A stretch of DNA of 64,000 nucleotides, from the NCBI GenBank assembly GCA_035713725.1, contig DASTMZ010000137.1:1-64000 (forward strand), in the 5' to 3' direction. The translations under genes and the position numbers were made by a program. Within the stretch, counting starts at the first letter, position 1, and each line of letters starts with the position of its first letter. The notes beneath the pieces were generated by a model. It had not been told where the DNA came from, searched no databases, and saw only the letters and a program-made list of their open reading frames with translations. Shown one piece after another: positions 24,146-33,075 of this stretch. This stretch comes from DASQPR01 sp035713725 (GTDB lineage Bacteria; Actinomycetota; Actinomycetes; Mycobacteriales; Micromonosporaceae).

Positions 24146-25966
24146 ATGACGCGACGACGCTGGGCGCTCGCCGGTCTCGCAATCGCGAGCCTGATCTGGA
24201 CGCTCGGCGCCGAATGGGTGAGCATCCACGCCGGGATAGGCGAGAACCATTTCCTGGATGCGTTGGCCGGCTTGAGCTTCTTCGCGGCCGGCATCGTCGC
24301 GCTCGACCGTCGACCAGGCAATCGGATCGGGCCGTTGATGCTCGTCAGCGGGGCGAGTTGGTTTTGCGGCAACTGGGAGAACCTTCGGTGGCCGGTGTGG
24401 GGCGCGCCGTTGCTCGTGTTCGGCAGCGCGACCGCGGCGTTCGTCGCGCACATCGCGCTGAGCTACTCCAGCGGTCGGCTCGCGACGCGCTACGAGCGCG
24501 TCACGGCAGGGGCCATTTACGTGGGTACGGCCGGCGCGATGCTGGGCTTCGTGCTCACCGACGATCCGCGCGTCGCGGGTTGCGTCCGCGACTGCCCGTG
24601 GGCGCCGGTCATCTGGTCGAGCCAGTCGGCCGCCGACGCGTTCGACTGGGTTGACGAACACGGCGCCTACATTCTCGTCCCAATGTTCGTCATTGCGCTG
24701 TGGCTTCGCTGGCGGCGGTCGACACCCGCCCAGCGGCGATATCTCACCCCGCTATGGGTCGCCGCCGCGCTCCTCGCCGGTGTCTACCTGATCAGTGCGA
24801 TCGTGCCGGCGAATCCGCAGGGCTTCGTTCGCCTCCTCTCGGACTTCCAGGCGCTCCTCGAGATCTGCGTGCCGGCGGTGTTCCTGGCCGGCCTGCTATC
24901 CGCGCGGTTGGCGCAGAGTTCGGTCGGCTCGCTCGTCGTGGACCTGCAAGCGCCGCGACCAATCGGCGAGCTGCGCGCCCTGATTGCGGCGGCGCTCGGC
25001 GATCCGTCCGTCGACATCGTCTACGCGGCGGACGGCTGCGGATGGATTCAAGCCGACGGGTCTCCGGCGATGCTGCCCACCGACGAGTCAGGTCCGTCGG
25101 CGCGACAGGTCACCGTGATCGAACGAGAACAGCGTCGGCTTGCCGCGCTCATCCACGATCCCGCCATCGACGCCGGGCTGGTGCGCGCGGTCGCGGCCGC
25201 GGCGGGCATGGCCGTGGAGAACGAACGCCTGCACGCTCAGGTGCGAGCGCAGCTGGACGAGGTACGGGCATCGCGGTCGCGCATCGTGCAGGCCGGCGAC
25301 GACGAACGCCGGCGCGTCGAGCGCGACCTGCACGACGGCGCGCAGCAACGGTTGGTGACGCTGTCGCTCGCGTTGCACGCGGCCCGCCGTCAGTTGACGG
25401 ACGGCCGTGCCGAAACGGTTGCGCAGACGCTCGCCCTCGCCTCCGAAGAGTTGCGCCTGGCCATCGACGAGCTACGGGAGCTGGCGCGTGGTCTGCACCC
25501 GGTGATCCTCACCGACGAGGGTCTCGGCCCGGCGCTGCAATCGCTCGCCGACCGGGCCGCGGTGCCGGTCTCGGTTGACCGCTTTGCGGAGCACCGCTTC
25601 CCGCCGACCGTCGAGTCGACGGTGTATTTCGTCGTCAGCGAAGCACTCGCGAACATCGGCAAGTACGCGGATGCGTCCCACGCGAGCATCCACGTGACAC
25701 ACGACGCGGCGGCGCTCATCGTCGAGATTCGCGACAACGGCCGCGGCGGTGCCGATCCGGCGCAGGGTTCCGGCCTTCGCGGCTTGAGCGACCGCGTCGC
25801 GGCGGTGAACGGTCGCATGACCGTCGTCAGCCCGGACGGCGCCGGAACGACGGTTCGCGTCGTGCTGCCCGGTTCGGTGCGCGCTGACCGCGTCGATCTT
25901 CAACGGGATTCAACCGGCACGCCGGTTGGCGCTGCGCCGCACGGCACACCCGGGGGTACGCCGTGA
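24146..25966 (+). CDS. NarL-type sensor histidine kinase
   Basis: A 606-residue membrane kinase. About seven to eight hydrophobic helices occupy residues 6-255, followed by a GAF-like linker. The HisKA_3 box RRRVERDLHDGAQQR carries the phosphorylated His396, and the ATPase domain includes VVSEALANIGKYADAS (N box), RDNGRGGADPAQGSGLRGL (G boxes) and GAGTTVRVVLPG. The gene starts 2 bp after the receiver gene and overlaps the next regulator by 4 bp (GTGA), so the three form one operon. The signal is probably sensed in or at the membrane; its identity cannot be read. Confidence 0.9.
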   Translation: MTRRRWALAGLAIASLIWTLGAEWVSIHAGIGENHFLDALAGLSFFAAGIVALDRRPGNRIGPLMLVSGASWFCGNWENLRWPVWGAPLLVFGSATAAFVAHIALSYSSGRLATRYERVTAGAIYVGTAGAMLGFVLTDDPRVAGCVRDCPWAPVIWSSQSAADAFDWVDEHGAYILVPMFVIALWLRWRRSTPAQRRYLTPLWVAAALLAGVYLISAIVPANPQGFVRLLSDFQALLEICVPAVFLAGLLSARLAQSSVGSLVVDLQAPRPIGELRALIAAALGDPSVDIVYAADGCGWIQADGSPAMLPTDESGPSARQVTVIEREQRRLAALIHDPAIDAGLVRAVAAAAGMAVENERLHAQVRAQLDEVRASRSRIVQAGDDERRRVERDLHDGAQQRLVTLSLALHAARRQLTDGRAETVAQTLALASEELRLAIDELRELARGLHPVILTDEGLGPALQSLADRAAVPVSVDRFAEHRFPPTVESTVYFVVSEALANIGKYADASHASIHVTHDAAALIVEIRDNGRGGADPAQGSGLRGLSDRVAAVNGRMTVVSPDGAGTTVRVVLPGSVRADRVDLQRDSTGTPVGAAPHGTPGGTP

Positions 25967-26718
25967 AGGTCGTACTCGCCGATGATGCCGTCCTGTTCCG
26001 AGCCGGCGTGGCCCGGCTGCTCGCCGACGCCGGCTTCGACGTGGTCGGGCAGGCGGGTGATGTGACGTCGTTGCTGTCCATGGTCGCTGCGCTGCACCCC
26101 GATCTCGTCGTCGTCGACGTACGGATGCCGCCCACCCACACCACCGAAGGGCTACAGGCGGCGGCACGGATCCGTAGCGAGCACGCCGAGACCGCGGTGC
26201 TGGTGCTGTCTCAGTACGTCGAGCCGCAATACGCCATGCGATTGATCGGCGATCAACCGGGTCGGGTCGGGTACCTGTTGAAGGACCGCGTTACCGACGT
26301 CGACGAACTGATCGAGGCAGCGGTACGGGTGGCCGCCGGCCGTACGGTCGTGGACCCGGCCGTGATCGCGATGTTGCTCGGGCGGCCCGCCGTACGAGAT
26401 CCGTTGAGCTCGTTGACGGAGCGCGAACGAGACGTCATCGCGTTGATGGCCGAAGGCCGATCGAATCAGGCGATCGCGGAACGCCTTCGCCTCACCGCGA
26501 AGACGGTCGAGTCACACGTACGCAATATCTTCGTGAAACTCGATCTCGTGCCGGCACCGGACGACCACCGCCGGGTGCTCGCCGTGTTGACGTATCTGCG
26601 CAGCGACGCGTTCGGGTCCGGCGGCGACGCGGCTGCCGGACGTGCGCCGTCCGCGTCTGGCGGCGAAGGGGCCGCCACGCGTGCTCCGTCGACTCAGATC
26701 GTGGCCGGTGCCGAGTAG
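25963..26718 (+). CDS. NarL/LuxR-type response regulator
   Basis: A 251-residue regulator. Receiver domain: LADDAVLFR, phosphoacceptor Asp52 in VVVDVRMPP and lysine in YLLKDRV. The LuxR-type helix-turn-helix is at about 147-205: LTERERDVIALMAEGRSNQAIA then KTVESHVRNIFVKL. The C-terminal 35 residues are a Gly/Ala/Ser-rich tail. The GTG start overlaps the kinase stop. Its 3' end overlaps the convergent CBS-domain gene by 25 bp, which could allow antisense interference. Confidence 0.92.
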   Translation: MKVVLADDAVLFRAGVARLLADAGFDVVGQAGDVTSLLSMVAALHPDLVVVDVRMPPTHTTEGLQAAARIRSEHAETAVLVLSQYVEPQYAMRLIGDQPGRVGYLLKDRVTDVDELIEAAVRVAAGRTVVDPAVIAMLLGRPAVRDPLSSLTERERDVIALMAEGRSNQAIAERLRLTAKTVESHVRNIFVKLDLVPAPDDHRRVLAVLTYLRSDAFGSGGDAAAGRAPSASGGEGAATRAPSTQIVAGAE

Positions 26719-27122
26719 ACCGTGTTGCAGTAGCGGGCCAACTTCTGCGGCGACAGGTGAGTCGCGAGATCGGCCTCGCTGATCATTCCGACCAGCTCAT
26801 GTTCGTCGATCACCGGCAGCCGCCGAATGAGGTGCTGCTGCATCAGCGAGAGCACCTCGTCCTCGTCCGCCCCGGCGGCAACCCAGACGGGTGCACCGCT
26901 GGCAAGCTGCGCGGCCGTCATCTTCGAGGGGTCGTGTCCGGTAGCGACACACTTCAGCACGATGTCGCGATCGGTGATGATCCCCTTGAGGCGATCGTCG
27001 TTGCCACAGATCGGCAACGAACCCACGTTGTGCTCACGCATCAATTGCGCGGCACGGTCCAGTGTCTCGTGCTCGGGCACGCACGCTACGCCCGAGTGCA
27101 TCATGCTACGGGCATTCGTCAT
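26694..27122 (-). CDS. hrp1: Tandem CBS-domain protein, Rv2626c (Hrp1)-like
   Basis: A 142-residue protein made of two CBS domains: TNARSMMHSGVACVPEHETL...LPICGNDDRLKGIITDRDIVLK and a second ending RRLPVIDEHELVGMISEADLATHL. It matches the M. tuberculosis hypoxic response protein Rv2626c along its length, including the HDP-type linker (TGHDPSKMTAAQLA). CBS pairs bind adenine nucleotides, though Hrp1 itself has no agreed function. The ATG at 27122 has AGGA eight bases upstream; an earlier start would add six residues. A DosR-type regulation would be expected in mycobacteria but no DosR box is obvious here. Confidence 0.85.
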   Translation of the reverse strand: MTNARSMMHSGVACVPEHETLDRAAQLMREHNVGSLPICGNDDRLKGIITDRDIVLKCVATGHDPSKMTAAQLASGAPVWVAAGADEDEVLSLMQQHLIRRLPVIDEHELVGMISEADLATHLSPQKLARYCNTVYSAPATI

Positions 27123-27192
27123 AGCCCGATCCTGCGACAATCACCCCGATCCTCGTGGCCACTTCAGGTGATTCGCGTGTTCCACGCCGCGA

Positions 27193-28560
27193 TCAGTTCG
27201 GTACCCGCCAGACGGTCAGATGGGCGTCCGGCATCGCACACACCAGGTACGCCGCGGTCTGTGCGCACGCCGGCGCGGTGACTCCGTGGAGGAGTTCGAT
27301 CGGCGAACCAAATCCGGAACCGCCCACGCCCTCCGTTCGCACCGAGTCGGCGTGCCATACAGCGAGCCAGTTCCGTGCGTCTGGTGCGACCGCTGGTCCG
27401 GTTGTTGCGATCGGTACGCCAATGCCGGGCGCGGCGGAGGTGATCTTCGTGACGCTCGAGCCGGCCGCCGCGTTGGTGAGGCCAAGGAGCACGAGCGATC
27501 CGTCAGCCGGCGCGCCGGCTCGCGATGGTGCGGCACCAGTGATGCGGCCGGAATTCGGATCGACTGCAACGCCCGTGCTCGCGCCGCGCTCGTACAGACA
27601 GATCGCACTTCCGCACGACTCGGCGTCCTGACCGTTGTCGGTGAGCAGCCCGGTCCACAATGGATGGAGATCGTCGATCGCGTACGCGTCGATGCTGGGC
27701 GCAGGTCGATCAGCGTGCGCGACGAGTACGACACCGGCGGCCACCACGAGACGTGGCACGTCCAGTCGATCTGACTGCGCGAGCTGGAAGTTCGTCCCCG
27801 GATCGCCGAGATCGATCCGCCGCGTCGCCGAAACATGGCCGTTCGCGAGCCGAATCGTGGTCAGCGTCGACGAGTTGGAGCACAACTCCACGAGACTTGT
27901 CGGCCGAACCGTCGCATCGCTCGATCCGACCGCGGCCACGCAACTCGCCGGAATCGGATGCGACCACTTCGCTCGTCCGGTCGCAGAGTCGAGCACGCTG
28001 ACACTGCCGGACGATGGCGTACCCGGGTAGTTGAAACCGGGCGGTCGCGACAGTGCTTCGACCATGACGCCACCGGTCACTGGCGTGGCTAGCCCGAGGT
28101 CACTCGTCCATGCCGTCGCACCGGTGCGCGGTTCGAGCGCAACGGTGTGTTGGCCGACCGTGTCGGTGTCGATCATGCTGACCACCACGAGACCGTCGAC
28201 GTATCGCAGCGTGGACAAGGCAGCGATCTCTGGCATGGCCGACGTCCACTCGCGCGTACCCGTCGGCAGAGCGTACGCGCTGATCGCGTTGTGGCCGGCC
28301 GACGTGTCGTACACGTAAAGGTTTGCGCCGTTGATCATGATCGTGGCGTCGAGGCCCACCGGAACGCGGGCCATCACCCGCAGCGCGCTTCGTGGCGCGG
28401 CCTGCGAGGCTGCGACCAGCAGCAGCACTGCGACAACGGCGGCGGCAACGACCAGCCGGCGCAGTCGGAGGCGCGGCGATCGTGGCCACCGGTCCAGCGG
28501 CACGACGTCGAAGCGGTCACCGAGATCGACGATGGATTCGGTGGCCCATCCGCCGGTCAC
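27193..28560 (-). CDS. Membrane-anchored PQQ-like beta-propeller protein
   Basis: A 455-residue protein: a cytoplasmic head of about 33 residues, one transmembrane helix (LVVAAAVVAVLLLVAASQA), then an extracellular region with repeated blades such as AYALPTGTREWTSAM, ALEPRTGATAWTSDLG and VLDSATGRAKWSHPI, typical of PQQ-like (BamB-type) eight-bladed propellers. The type II membrane layout suggests an exported scaffold or sensor. Start GTG 28560 is chosen as the only one giving the short cytoplasmic head. It precedes the Hrp1-like gene by 70 bp on the same strand; a functional link is not evident. Confidence 0.75.
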   Translation of the reverse strand: MTGGWATESIVDLGDRFDVVPLDRWPRSPRLRLRRLVVAAAVVAVLLLVAASQAAPRSALRVMARVPVGLDATIMINGANLYVYDTSAGHNAISAYALPTGTREWTSAMPEIAALSTLRYVDGLVVVSMIDTDTVGQHTVALEPRTGATAWTSDLGLATPVTGGVMVEALSRPPGFNYPGTPSSGSVSVLDSATGRAKWSHPIPASCVAAVGSSDATVRPTSLVELCSNSSTLTTIRLANGHVSATRRIDLGDPGTNFQLAQSDRLDVPRLVVAAGVVLVAHADRPAPSIDAYAIDDLHPLWTGLLTDNGQDAESCGSAICLYERGASTGVAVDPNSGRITGAAPSRAGAPADGSLVLLGLTNAAAGSSVTKITSAAPGIGVPIATTGPAVAPDARNWLAVWHADSVRTEGVGGSGFGSPIELLHGVTAPACAQTAAYLVCAMPDAHLTVWRVPN

Positions 28561-28742
28561 GAGCCGAGCGTAAGGACGGGTGGACCAATCGCGCTAGCGG
28601 CGCGGTCGCGGGCGAGGGTACTCACGCCGGCCGGCCGCGGCTGCTTGCCGGCCGTGCTCTCTCGCCCTCCCGGCCGCACGGGCGTGTGGCGGCCGGGTGC
28701 TTTCCGGCCTGGTGATCGCCGGCTGCGCGCTTCCCTGCGGGT

Positions 28743-28825
28743 GATCGCCACGAGTGGAGCGTGATGGCTGCCGGCGGGCCATGATCGCGCCATTTCACAG
28801 CCATGACGCTCCAGCCGTGGCGATC
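28743..28825. repeat. Long imperfect palindrome, 28-bp arms
   Basis: Positions 28743-28770 and 28798-28825 are inverted copies matching at 25 of 28 positions around a 27-base centre. The outer part GATCGCCACG/CGTGGCGATC and the inner TGGAGCGT...GGCTG/CAGCC...ACGCTCCA are the conserved pieces. It could fold as RNA or cruciform DNA. Confidence 0.8.
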
Positions 28826-28887
28826 TTGACCGAGTCGCGAACTTGACTGCACGGCGATCTTGACCAAGTCGCGATCTTGACCACGTG
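28820..28887 (+). repeat. Four 17-bp direct repeats (iteron-like)
   Basis: GCGATCTTGAC (one copy has GCGAACTTGAC) recurs at 28820, 28837, 28854 and 28871, an exact 17-bp period with a more variable 6-base linker. The first copy overlaps the right arm of the adjacent palindrome. The array ends 84 bp before the DUF3040 start. Confidence 0.85.
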
Positions 28888-28971
28888 ATGCATCACCTGC
28901 GACAACGCGGTTTCAGAGTCCGCCCGGCGGGGTAACGCACCAGTGCTAAGCAAAGGAAGGTCCGATCAGTC

Positions 28972-29238
28972 ATGCTGAGCCAATTCGAGCAGCGCACCCT
29001 CGGCGACATCGAGCGCTGGCTGGCCGCTGACTATCCCGACATGCCGCGTCTGATGGCACGGTCGCGGTGGGGCGTGGGATGGCGTGCGGCCGTGCTGCGA
29101 GTGCTCGTCTTGGCATGGCTGGTCGGTGTCGTGGTCACCGCGACGACACCGGCTTGGCCAGCGGCCGTACTCTTCGGCTCGGTATCGGCAGCGGCAGTGT
29201 TTGTCGTCGTCACTCGGGTGCGCCGGGCGCGTGTCTGA
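28972..29238 (+). CDS. DUF3040 small membrane protein
   Basis: An 88-residue protein beginning MLSQFEQRTLGDIERWLAA, the DUF3040 signature helix, followed by two transmembrane helices (AVLRVLVLAWLVGVVVTA and AAVLFGSVSAAAVFVVV) and a basic tail. DUF3040 proteins are widespread in actinobacteria; no function is established. AAGGAAGG lies upstream of the ATG. The 17-bp direct repeats about 85 bp upstream may control it. Confidence 0.85.
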   Translation: MLSQFEQRTLGDIERWLAADYPDMPRLMARSRWGVGWRAAVLRVLVLAWLVGVVVTATTPAWPAAVLFGSVSAAAVFVVVTRVRRARV

Positions 29239-29307
29239 CCGCCGCTGAGCGCCGCGGTCGCGATTGCCCTCATCCCCGATGGTCGCGGCCTCGTCGTGGT
29301 CCCTGGT

Positions 29308-29538
29308 TCAGCTGGCGTCCGTCCAATTGACCGGTCGCCCAGCGTGGTGTCCACGATGGCGGCCGCCGCCGTGCCCGGCGGCTGCGTCGCAGCGTACGGT
29401 TAGCCGTCCCGTGGGCGACGTCATCTGGTGCGTAGCGACGCAGCGATTCTGGGCATCGTCGTCCGCCCAGATCTGGGTCGTCGCTGCCTGAATTTCGGCC
29501 GCCGCTTCATCAGTGCTGGTGAGGTTCGCATCCGGCAT
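29308..29538 (-). CDS. Small hypothetical protein with Cys/His-Gly motif
   Basis: A putative 76-residue protein. The C-terminal half has RCVATHQM...VRCDAAAGHGGGRHRGHHAG, which resembles the CxxxxGHxGxHRG pattern of short actinobacterial proteins that may bind zinc. GGAG lies ten bases before the ATG at 29538. Only codon bias and this motif support it; it could be spurious. Confidence 0.45.
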   Translation of the reverse strand: MPDANLTSTDEAAAEIQAATTQIWADDDAQNRCVATHQMTSPTGRLTVRCDAAAGHGGGRHRGHHAGRPVNWTDAS

Positions 29539-29809
29539 GGCTAGGACACTCCATTCGCATCCGCCCGCGCTGTCGCCCGCCCGGGCGGGTGGCACGAGCG
29601 CTGAGCCCGACACCCACTACCCGGTATCGCTTTGCCAAAACGTAGCTCGCGGTCCACGACCCGGGCGCCGGAACCCGTACAACGTCCCAGATCCTTGACG
29701 CTCGTGGGTTCATCATCGGGGGAGCGTGGGTAGGACGTCGACAAGGAGGGGCAATGCGCACGCTGACCAGCACACGGCGGCGCGCCGAGGCGGCGGTGCG
29801 GGCGCGCTG

Positions 29810-31495
29810 ATGGTCGACAATCGCTCGGCGCGCGCCGGCAAGCATCGGTGGTCGCTGCGTCAGTGGGTGACCGGCACGATCGCCGCGGCGATCGCCGTCA
29901 CGCTGGCCGCGATCGCCATCGGCACGTACGCGACGGTACGCCTGAGTGATGCGCGCACCACCGTGGTGAGCCGGGTCGATCCGGCCGTCGCCTCGTACTT
30001 GGCGCTGAGTGATGCGCTGCTGAACCAGGAGACCGGTGTGCGCGGATACGCCCTGACGGCGCAGCAGGACTTCCTCGGCCCGTACGTCCAGGGCCAGCGG
30101 GACCAACAAGCCGCGGTCACCGCCCTTCGACGCAGCATCGGCGACCGGTACCCAGAAGTCTCCGCCGACCTCGCGGACGTCAACGCGGCCGCTGCCGCAT
30201 GGCAGACCGGGTACGCCGTGCCGACCGTCGCCGAGGTACGAGCAGCCGGGCGACCGCTCCCGCCGACCACCGCAAACGCGGGCAAGGCGCTCTTCGATCA
30301 CGTACGGGCCACGCTCGCGGCACTGGACCGAACCGTGCTCGACGCACAGAAGTCTGCGCACTCCCAGCTTTCCCAGTCCGCGACGTTGCTGAACTGGACA
30401 TTGGGCGCGATCGGCGTGGCGTTGCTCGCGACCGCGGTCGCGCTGAGCATTGGCCTGACCCGAGGCGTCATCCGGCCGCTCGGCAACCTTGCGGGCCACG
30501 TGAAGCAGGTCGCGCGCGGCCGGTTCGATCACGTCGTCGTTGCCGACGGGCCACGCGAGATCGATGCACTCGGGCTGGATGTGGAACGCATGCGGATGCG
30601 CATCCTCGCCGAGCTTTCCGCGCTGAGCCGCGCGCATGAGGCCCGCAACGCGCAGACCGTCGATCTGCAGCGGTCCAACGCCGAACTGGAGCAGTTTGCG
30701 TACGTCGCGTCGCACGACCTGCAGGAGCCGTTACGGAAGGTGGCGAGCTTCTGCGAGCTGTTGGCGGCTCGCTACGGCGACGCGTTGGACGAGCGCGGTC
30801 ACCAGTACATCGAGTACGCCGTCGATGGTGCCACGCGCATGCAGACGCTGATCAACGACCTGCTTGCGTTCTCGCGCGTTGGTCGCGCCGGCGCGAGCGA
30901 GATCACGGTGGATGGCAACGAGATCCTGGCCGCCGCCCTGGCCGACCTGAACACGCGCATCGAGGCCACCGGCGCGACTGTCACGGCCGACCGCCTGCCG
31001 CCGCTGCGCGGCGACCCGACGCTGCTCGCGTCGGTGCTGCAGAACCTGATCAGCAACGCCATCAAGTTCCGCGACCCGGCCGTCCCGCCACGGATCGCGA
31101 TCACCGTACGCCGGGATGGCGAGCAATGGCTGTTCGCCTGTACGGACAACGGAATCGGCATCGATCCGGAGTACGCCGAACGGATCTTCGCGATCTTCCA
31201 GCGTCTCCACCCGCGGTCGGAATACCCGGGCACTGGCATCGGTCTAGCCATGTGCCGGAAGATCATTGAGTATCACGGTGGTCGGATCTGGTTGGACACC
31301 ACGCGCCCGCGGGGCGAGGCCGGCAGCCGGTTCTGTTTCACACTGCCAGTTGCGGCCGCTGACCCGACGGAGCCGTCGCACTGGGCGCTGGACTCGCCGG
31401 GCGACCCGCCGGAGCCGCAAGACCGTGTGCTGGAGCCGTCGGACCGTGTGCTGGACTCGTCGAACCAACCGACCGGAGATGGGCGGACATCATGA
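29810..31495 (+). CDS. CHASE3-domain sensor histidine kinase
   Basis: About 561 residues. A first membrane helix (TGTIAAAIAVTLAAIAIGTY) is followed by an extracellular CHASE3-type helical domain (LSDALLNQETGVRGYALT, FLGPYVQGQRDQQAA), a second helix, a HAMP segment (RGVIRPLGNLAGHVKQVARG) and a kinase core: YVASHDLQEPLRKVASF with the phosphorylated histidine, NLISNAIKFRD (N box), DNGIGIDPEYAERIFAIF and GTGIGLAMCRKIIEYHGG. This is the phytochrome-like kinase group without a photosensor. The C-terminus has a DRVLEPSDRVLDSS repeat. Start ATG 29810 is tentative. It overlaps the receiver gene by 4 bp (ATGA). Confidence 0.88.
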   Translation: MVDNRSARAGKHRWSLRQWVTGTIAAAIAVTLAAIAIGTYATVRLSDARTTVVSRVDPAVASYLALSDALLNQETGVRGYALTAQQDFLGPYVQGQRDQQAAVTALRRSIGDRYPEVSADLADVNAAAAAWQTGYAVPTVAEVRAAGRPLPPTTANAGKALFDHVRATLAALDRTVLDAQKSAHSQLSQSATLLNWTLGAIGVALLATAVALSIGLTRGVIRPLGNLAGHVKQVARGRFDHVVVADGPREIDALGLDVERMRMRILAELSALSRAHEARNAQTVDLQRSNAELEQFAYVASHDLQEPLRKVASFCELLAARYGDALDERGHQYIEYAVDGATRMQTLINDLLAFSRVGRAGASEITVDGNEILAAALADLNTRIEATGATVTADRLPPLRGDPTLLASVLQNLISNAIKFRDPAVPPRIAITVRRDGEQWLFACTDNGIGIDPEYAERIFAIFQRLHPRSEYPGTGIGLAMCRKIIEYHGGRIWLDTTRPRGEAGSRFCFTLPVAAADPTEPSHWALDSPGDPPEPQDRVLEPSDRVLDSSNQPTGDGRTS

Positions 31496-31935
31496 CCGAA
31501 GCGCTCCTCAACGTGATCGACGTCTTGCTCGTCGAGGACGATCCCGGCGACGTACTCATGACGCAGGAAGCGTTCGAACACCACAAGATCGCCAACCGCC
31601 TGCACGTGGTCGACGACGGCGTGAAGGCCGTGGAGTTCCTTCGCCACGAGGGGGACTACGGCGGTGTGCCACGGCCCGGCCTGATCCTGCTGGATCTTAA
31701 CCTGCCACGGCGATCCGGCCGCGAGGTGTTGGCCGAGATCAAGGCCGACCCGGATCTGTGCGACATTCCGGTGGTCATCCTGACGACCTCATCCGCCGAG
31801 GAGGACGTGGTCCGCAGTTACAAGTTGCATGCCAACGCCTACGTGACGAAGCCGGTGAACTTCACGAGGTTCGTCGAGGTCGTTCGCCAGATCGACCGAT
31901 TCTTCGTCACGGTGGTCACGCTTCCGCCGACATAG
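31492..31935 (+). CDS. Rcp1-type single-domain response regulator
   Basis: A 147-residue receiver protein of the Rcp1 type that partners phytochrome-like kinases. Motifs are LLVEDDPGDVLMTQEAF, phosphoacceptor Asp in LILLDLNLPRRSG, VVILTTSSAEEDVVRSY and AYVTKPVNF. It overlaps the kinase stop (ATGA), so the two are translationally coupled and a cognate pair. There is no DNA-binding domain, so output must be by protein contact. Short direct repeats GTGAGCCGCTC follow the stop codon at 31962 and 31980. Confidence 0.9.
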   Translation: MTEALLNVIDVLLVEDDPGDVLMTQEAFEHHKIANRLHVVDDGVKAVEFLRHEGDYGGVPRPGLILLDLNLPRRSGREVLAEIKADPDLCDIPVVILTTSSAEEDVVRSYKLHANAYVTKPVNFTRFVEVVRQIDRFFVTVVTLPPT

Positions 31936-32010
31936 CGTGCACGGAACGACAACGCAGCAAGGTGAGCCGCTCACGCGACGTGAGCCGCTCCGCGAGGCAG
32001 CGCCGGATCG

Positions 32011-32952
32011 CTACTGCGGCAACTCCCGTACCACATCGTGTGGGTCCTTGTCGGTACGCAGACCGAGAAAGCGCGGGTGCCGGAGCTTGCCGTCGCGGGT
32101 CCACTCGGTGAAACCGATCTGCGCAACCAACGTCGGCGCAATCCATCGCGCGCCGCGTTCTCGGACGGCCGGCCCGGCGAACGCCTGTGTCGGCTGTGCG
32201 AGCCCATCCATCTCGGCTCGCAACGCGCGCAGCGTGGCGGTGTCATATCCGGTGCCGACCTTGCCGGCGTATCGCAGATCCGCGCCGGCGTAATACCCGA
32301 CCAGCAGCGCGCCGAACCCGATCCGGCTACCGGCCGGATCAGTGAAGCCGCCGATCACGAACTCCTGCTCGTTGACGCACTTGAACTTGAGCCAGTCGCG
32401 GGACCGGCCGGGGCTATATGGCGCGTCGGCGCGCTTGGCGATGAGGCCCTCCCAACCCCATCGGCACGCCTGTGTCAGGTAGGACTCGCCATGCTCGTTG
32501 CGGTGGGTCGTGAAGCGGAGGGGGTCGGCAAAGCTGATCGCGTCGCGCAGCAGCGCCTTGCGTTCACGCAGCGGGCGCGCCGTGACGTCCGCGCCGTCGA
32601 GACGAAGAAGATCAAAGACGTAATAGAAGACGGGTACCCGCGAGGCGGCGGCCTGCGCCCGAACAGTGATGCCGATGCGCTGCTGCAGCCGCTCGAAACT
32701 GGTGCGGGATCCGTCGAACGCCACCACCTCGCCGTCCACCACGAAATCGTCGCGCTGCTGGGCGGCAAGCGCGTCAACAAGCTCCGGGTACGTGTTGTCG
32801 AGCGACCGACCGGTGCGCGAGCGCAGCGTGACGTGACCGCCTTGGCGGGATGCGATGACCCGCTCGCCGTCGAGCTTGCGCTCGTAGATCCAGGCCGGAT
32901 CGGAGAAGTAGTGCTCGGTCAAGGTCGCGAGCATCGGCGTCACTTCGGACAT
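32011..32952 (-). CDS. ATP-dependent DNA ligase (LigD ligase domain)
   Basis: A 313-residue ligase like the LIG domain of LigD, used in non-homologous end joining. The nucleophile is Lys26 in ERKLDGERV (motif I), with RTGRSLDNTYPEL, DGEVVAFDG (motif III), EGLIAKRADAPYSPG (motif IV) and DWLKFKC (motif V). The OB-fold part follows to the C-terminus. Start ATG 32952 (MSEVTPML) fits the family. A separate LigD polymerase-domain gene lies at 34720, divergent, with two genes between. No ku gene is in the window. Confidence 0.9.
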   Translation of the reverse strand: MSEVTPMLATLTEHYFSDPAWIYERKLDGERVIASRQGGHVTLRSRTGRSLDNTYPELVDALAAQQRDDFVVDGEVVAFDGSRTSFERLQQRIGITVRAQAAASRVPVFYYVFDLLRLDGADVTARPLRERKALLRDAISFADPLRFTTHRNEHGESYLTQACRWGWEGLIAKRADAPYSPGRSRDWLKFKCVNEQEFVIGGFTDPAGSRIGFGALLVGYYAGADLRYAGKVGTGYDTATLRALRAEMDGLAQPTQAFAGPAVRERGARWIAPTLVAQIGFTEWTRDGKLRHPRFLGLRTDKDPHDVVRELPQ

Positions 32953-33075
32953 GCCCACACCGTCCTCGCTTACCTCCGTGACTCGTTGGGACGCTACCCC
33001 GCGCGAGCAGGCCACGGGTGAGGTTCTGGCCGACCAGCTTTCAGCCGACACGCGTCGCCAGCGGCCGGGGGCCGT

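Larger units (their letters stand above)
28561..28971. other. Intergenic region with dense inverted and direct repeats
   Basis: No gene is supported in these 411 bases between two divergent genes. The left part (28620-28720) is a run of GGCCGG-rich short inverted repeats; the middle carries a long palindrome (28743-28825) and the right part four 17-bp direct repeats (28820-28887). AAGGAAGG at about 28954 belongs to the downstream DUF3040 gene. Confidence 0.7.

Noticed and set aside
28743..28887. CRISPR array or mobile element
   Set aside because: Repeats are 17 bp with 6-base linkers and no spacers of CRISPR length; no transposase is nearby.
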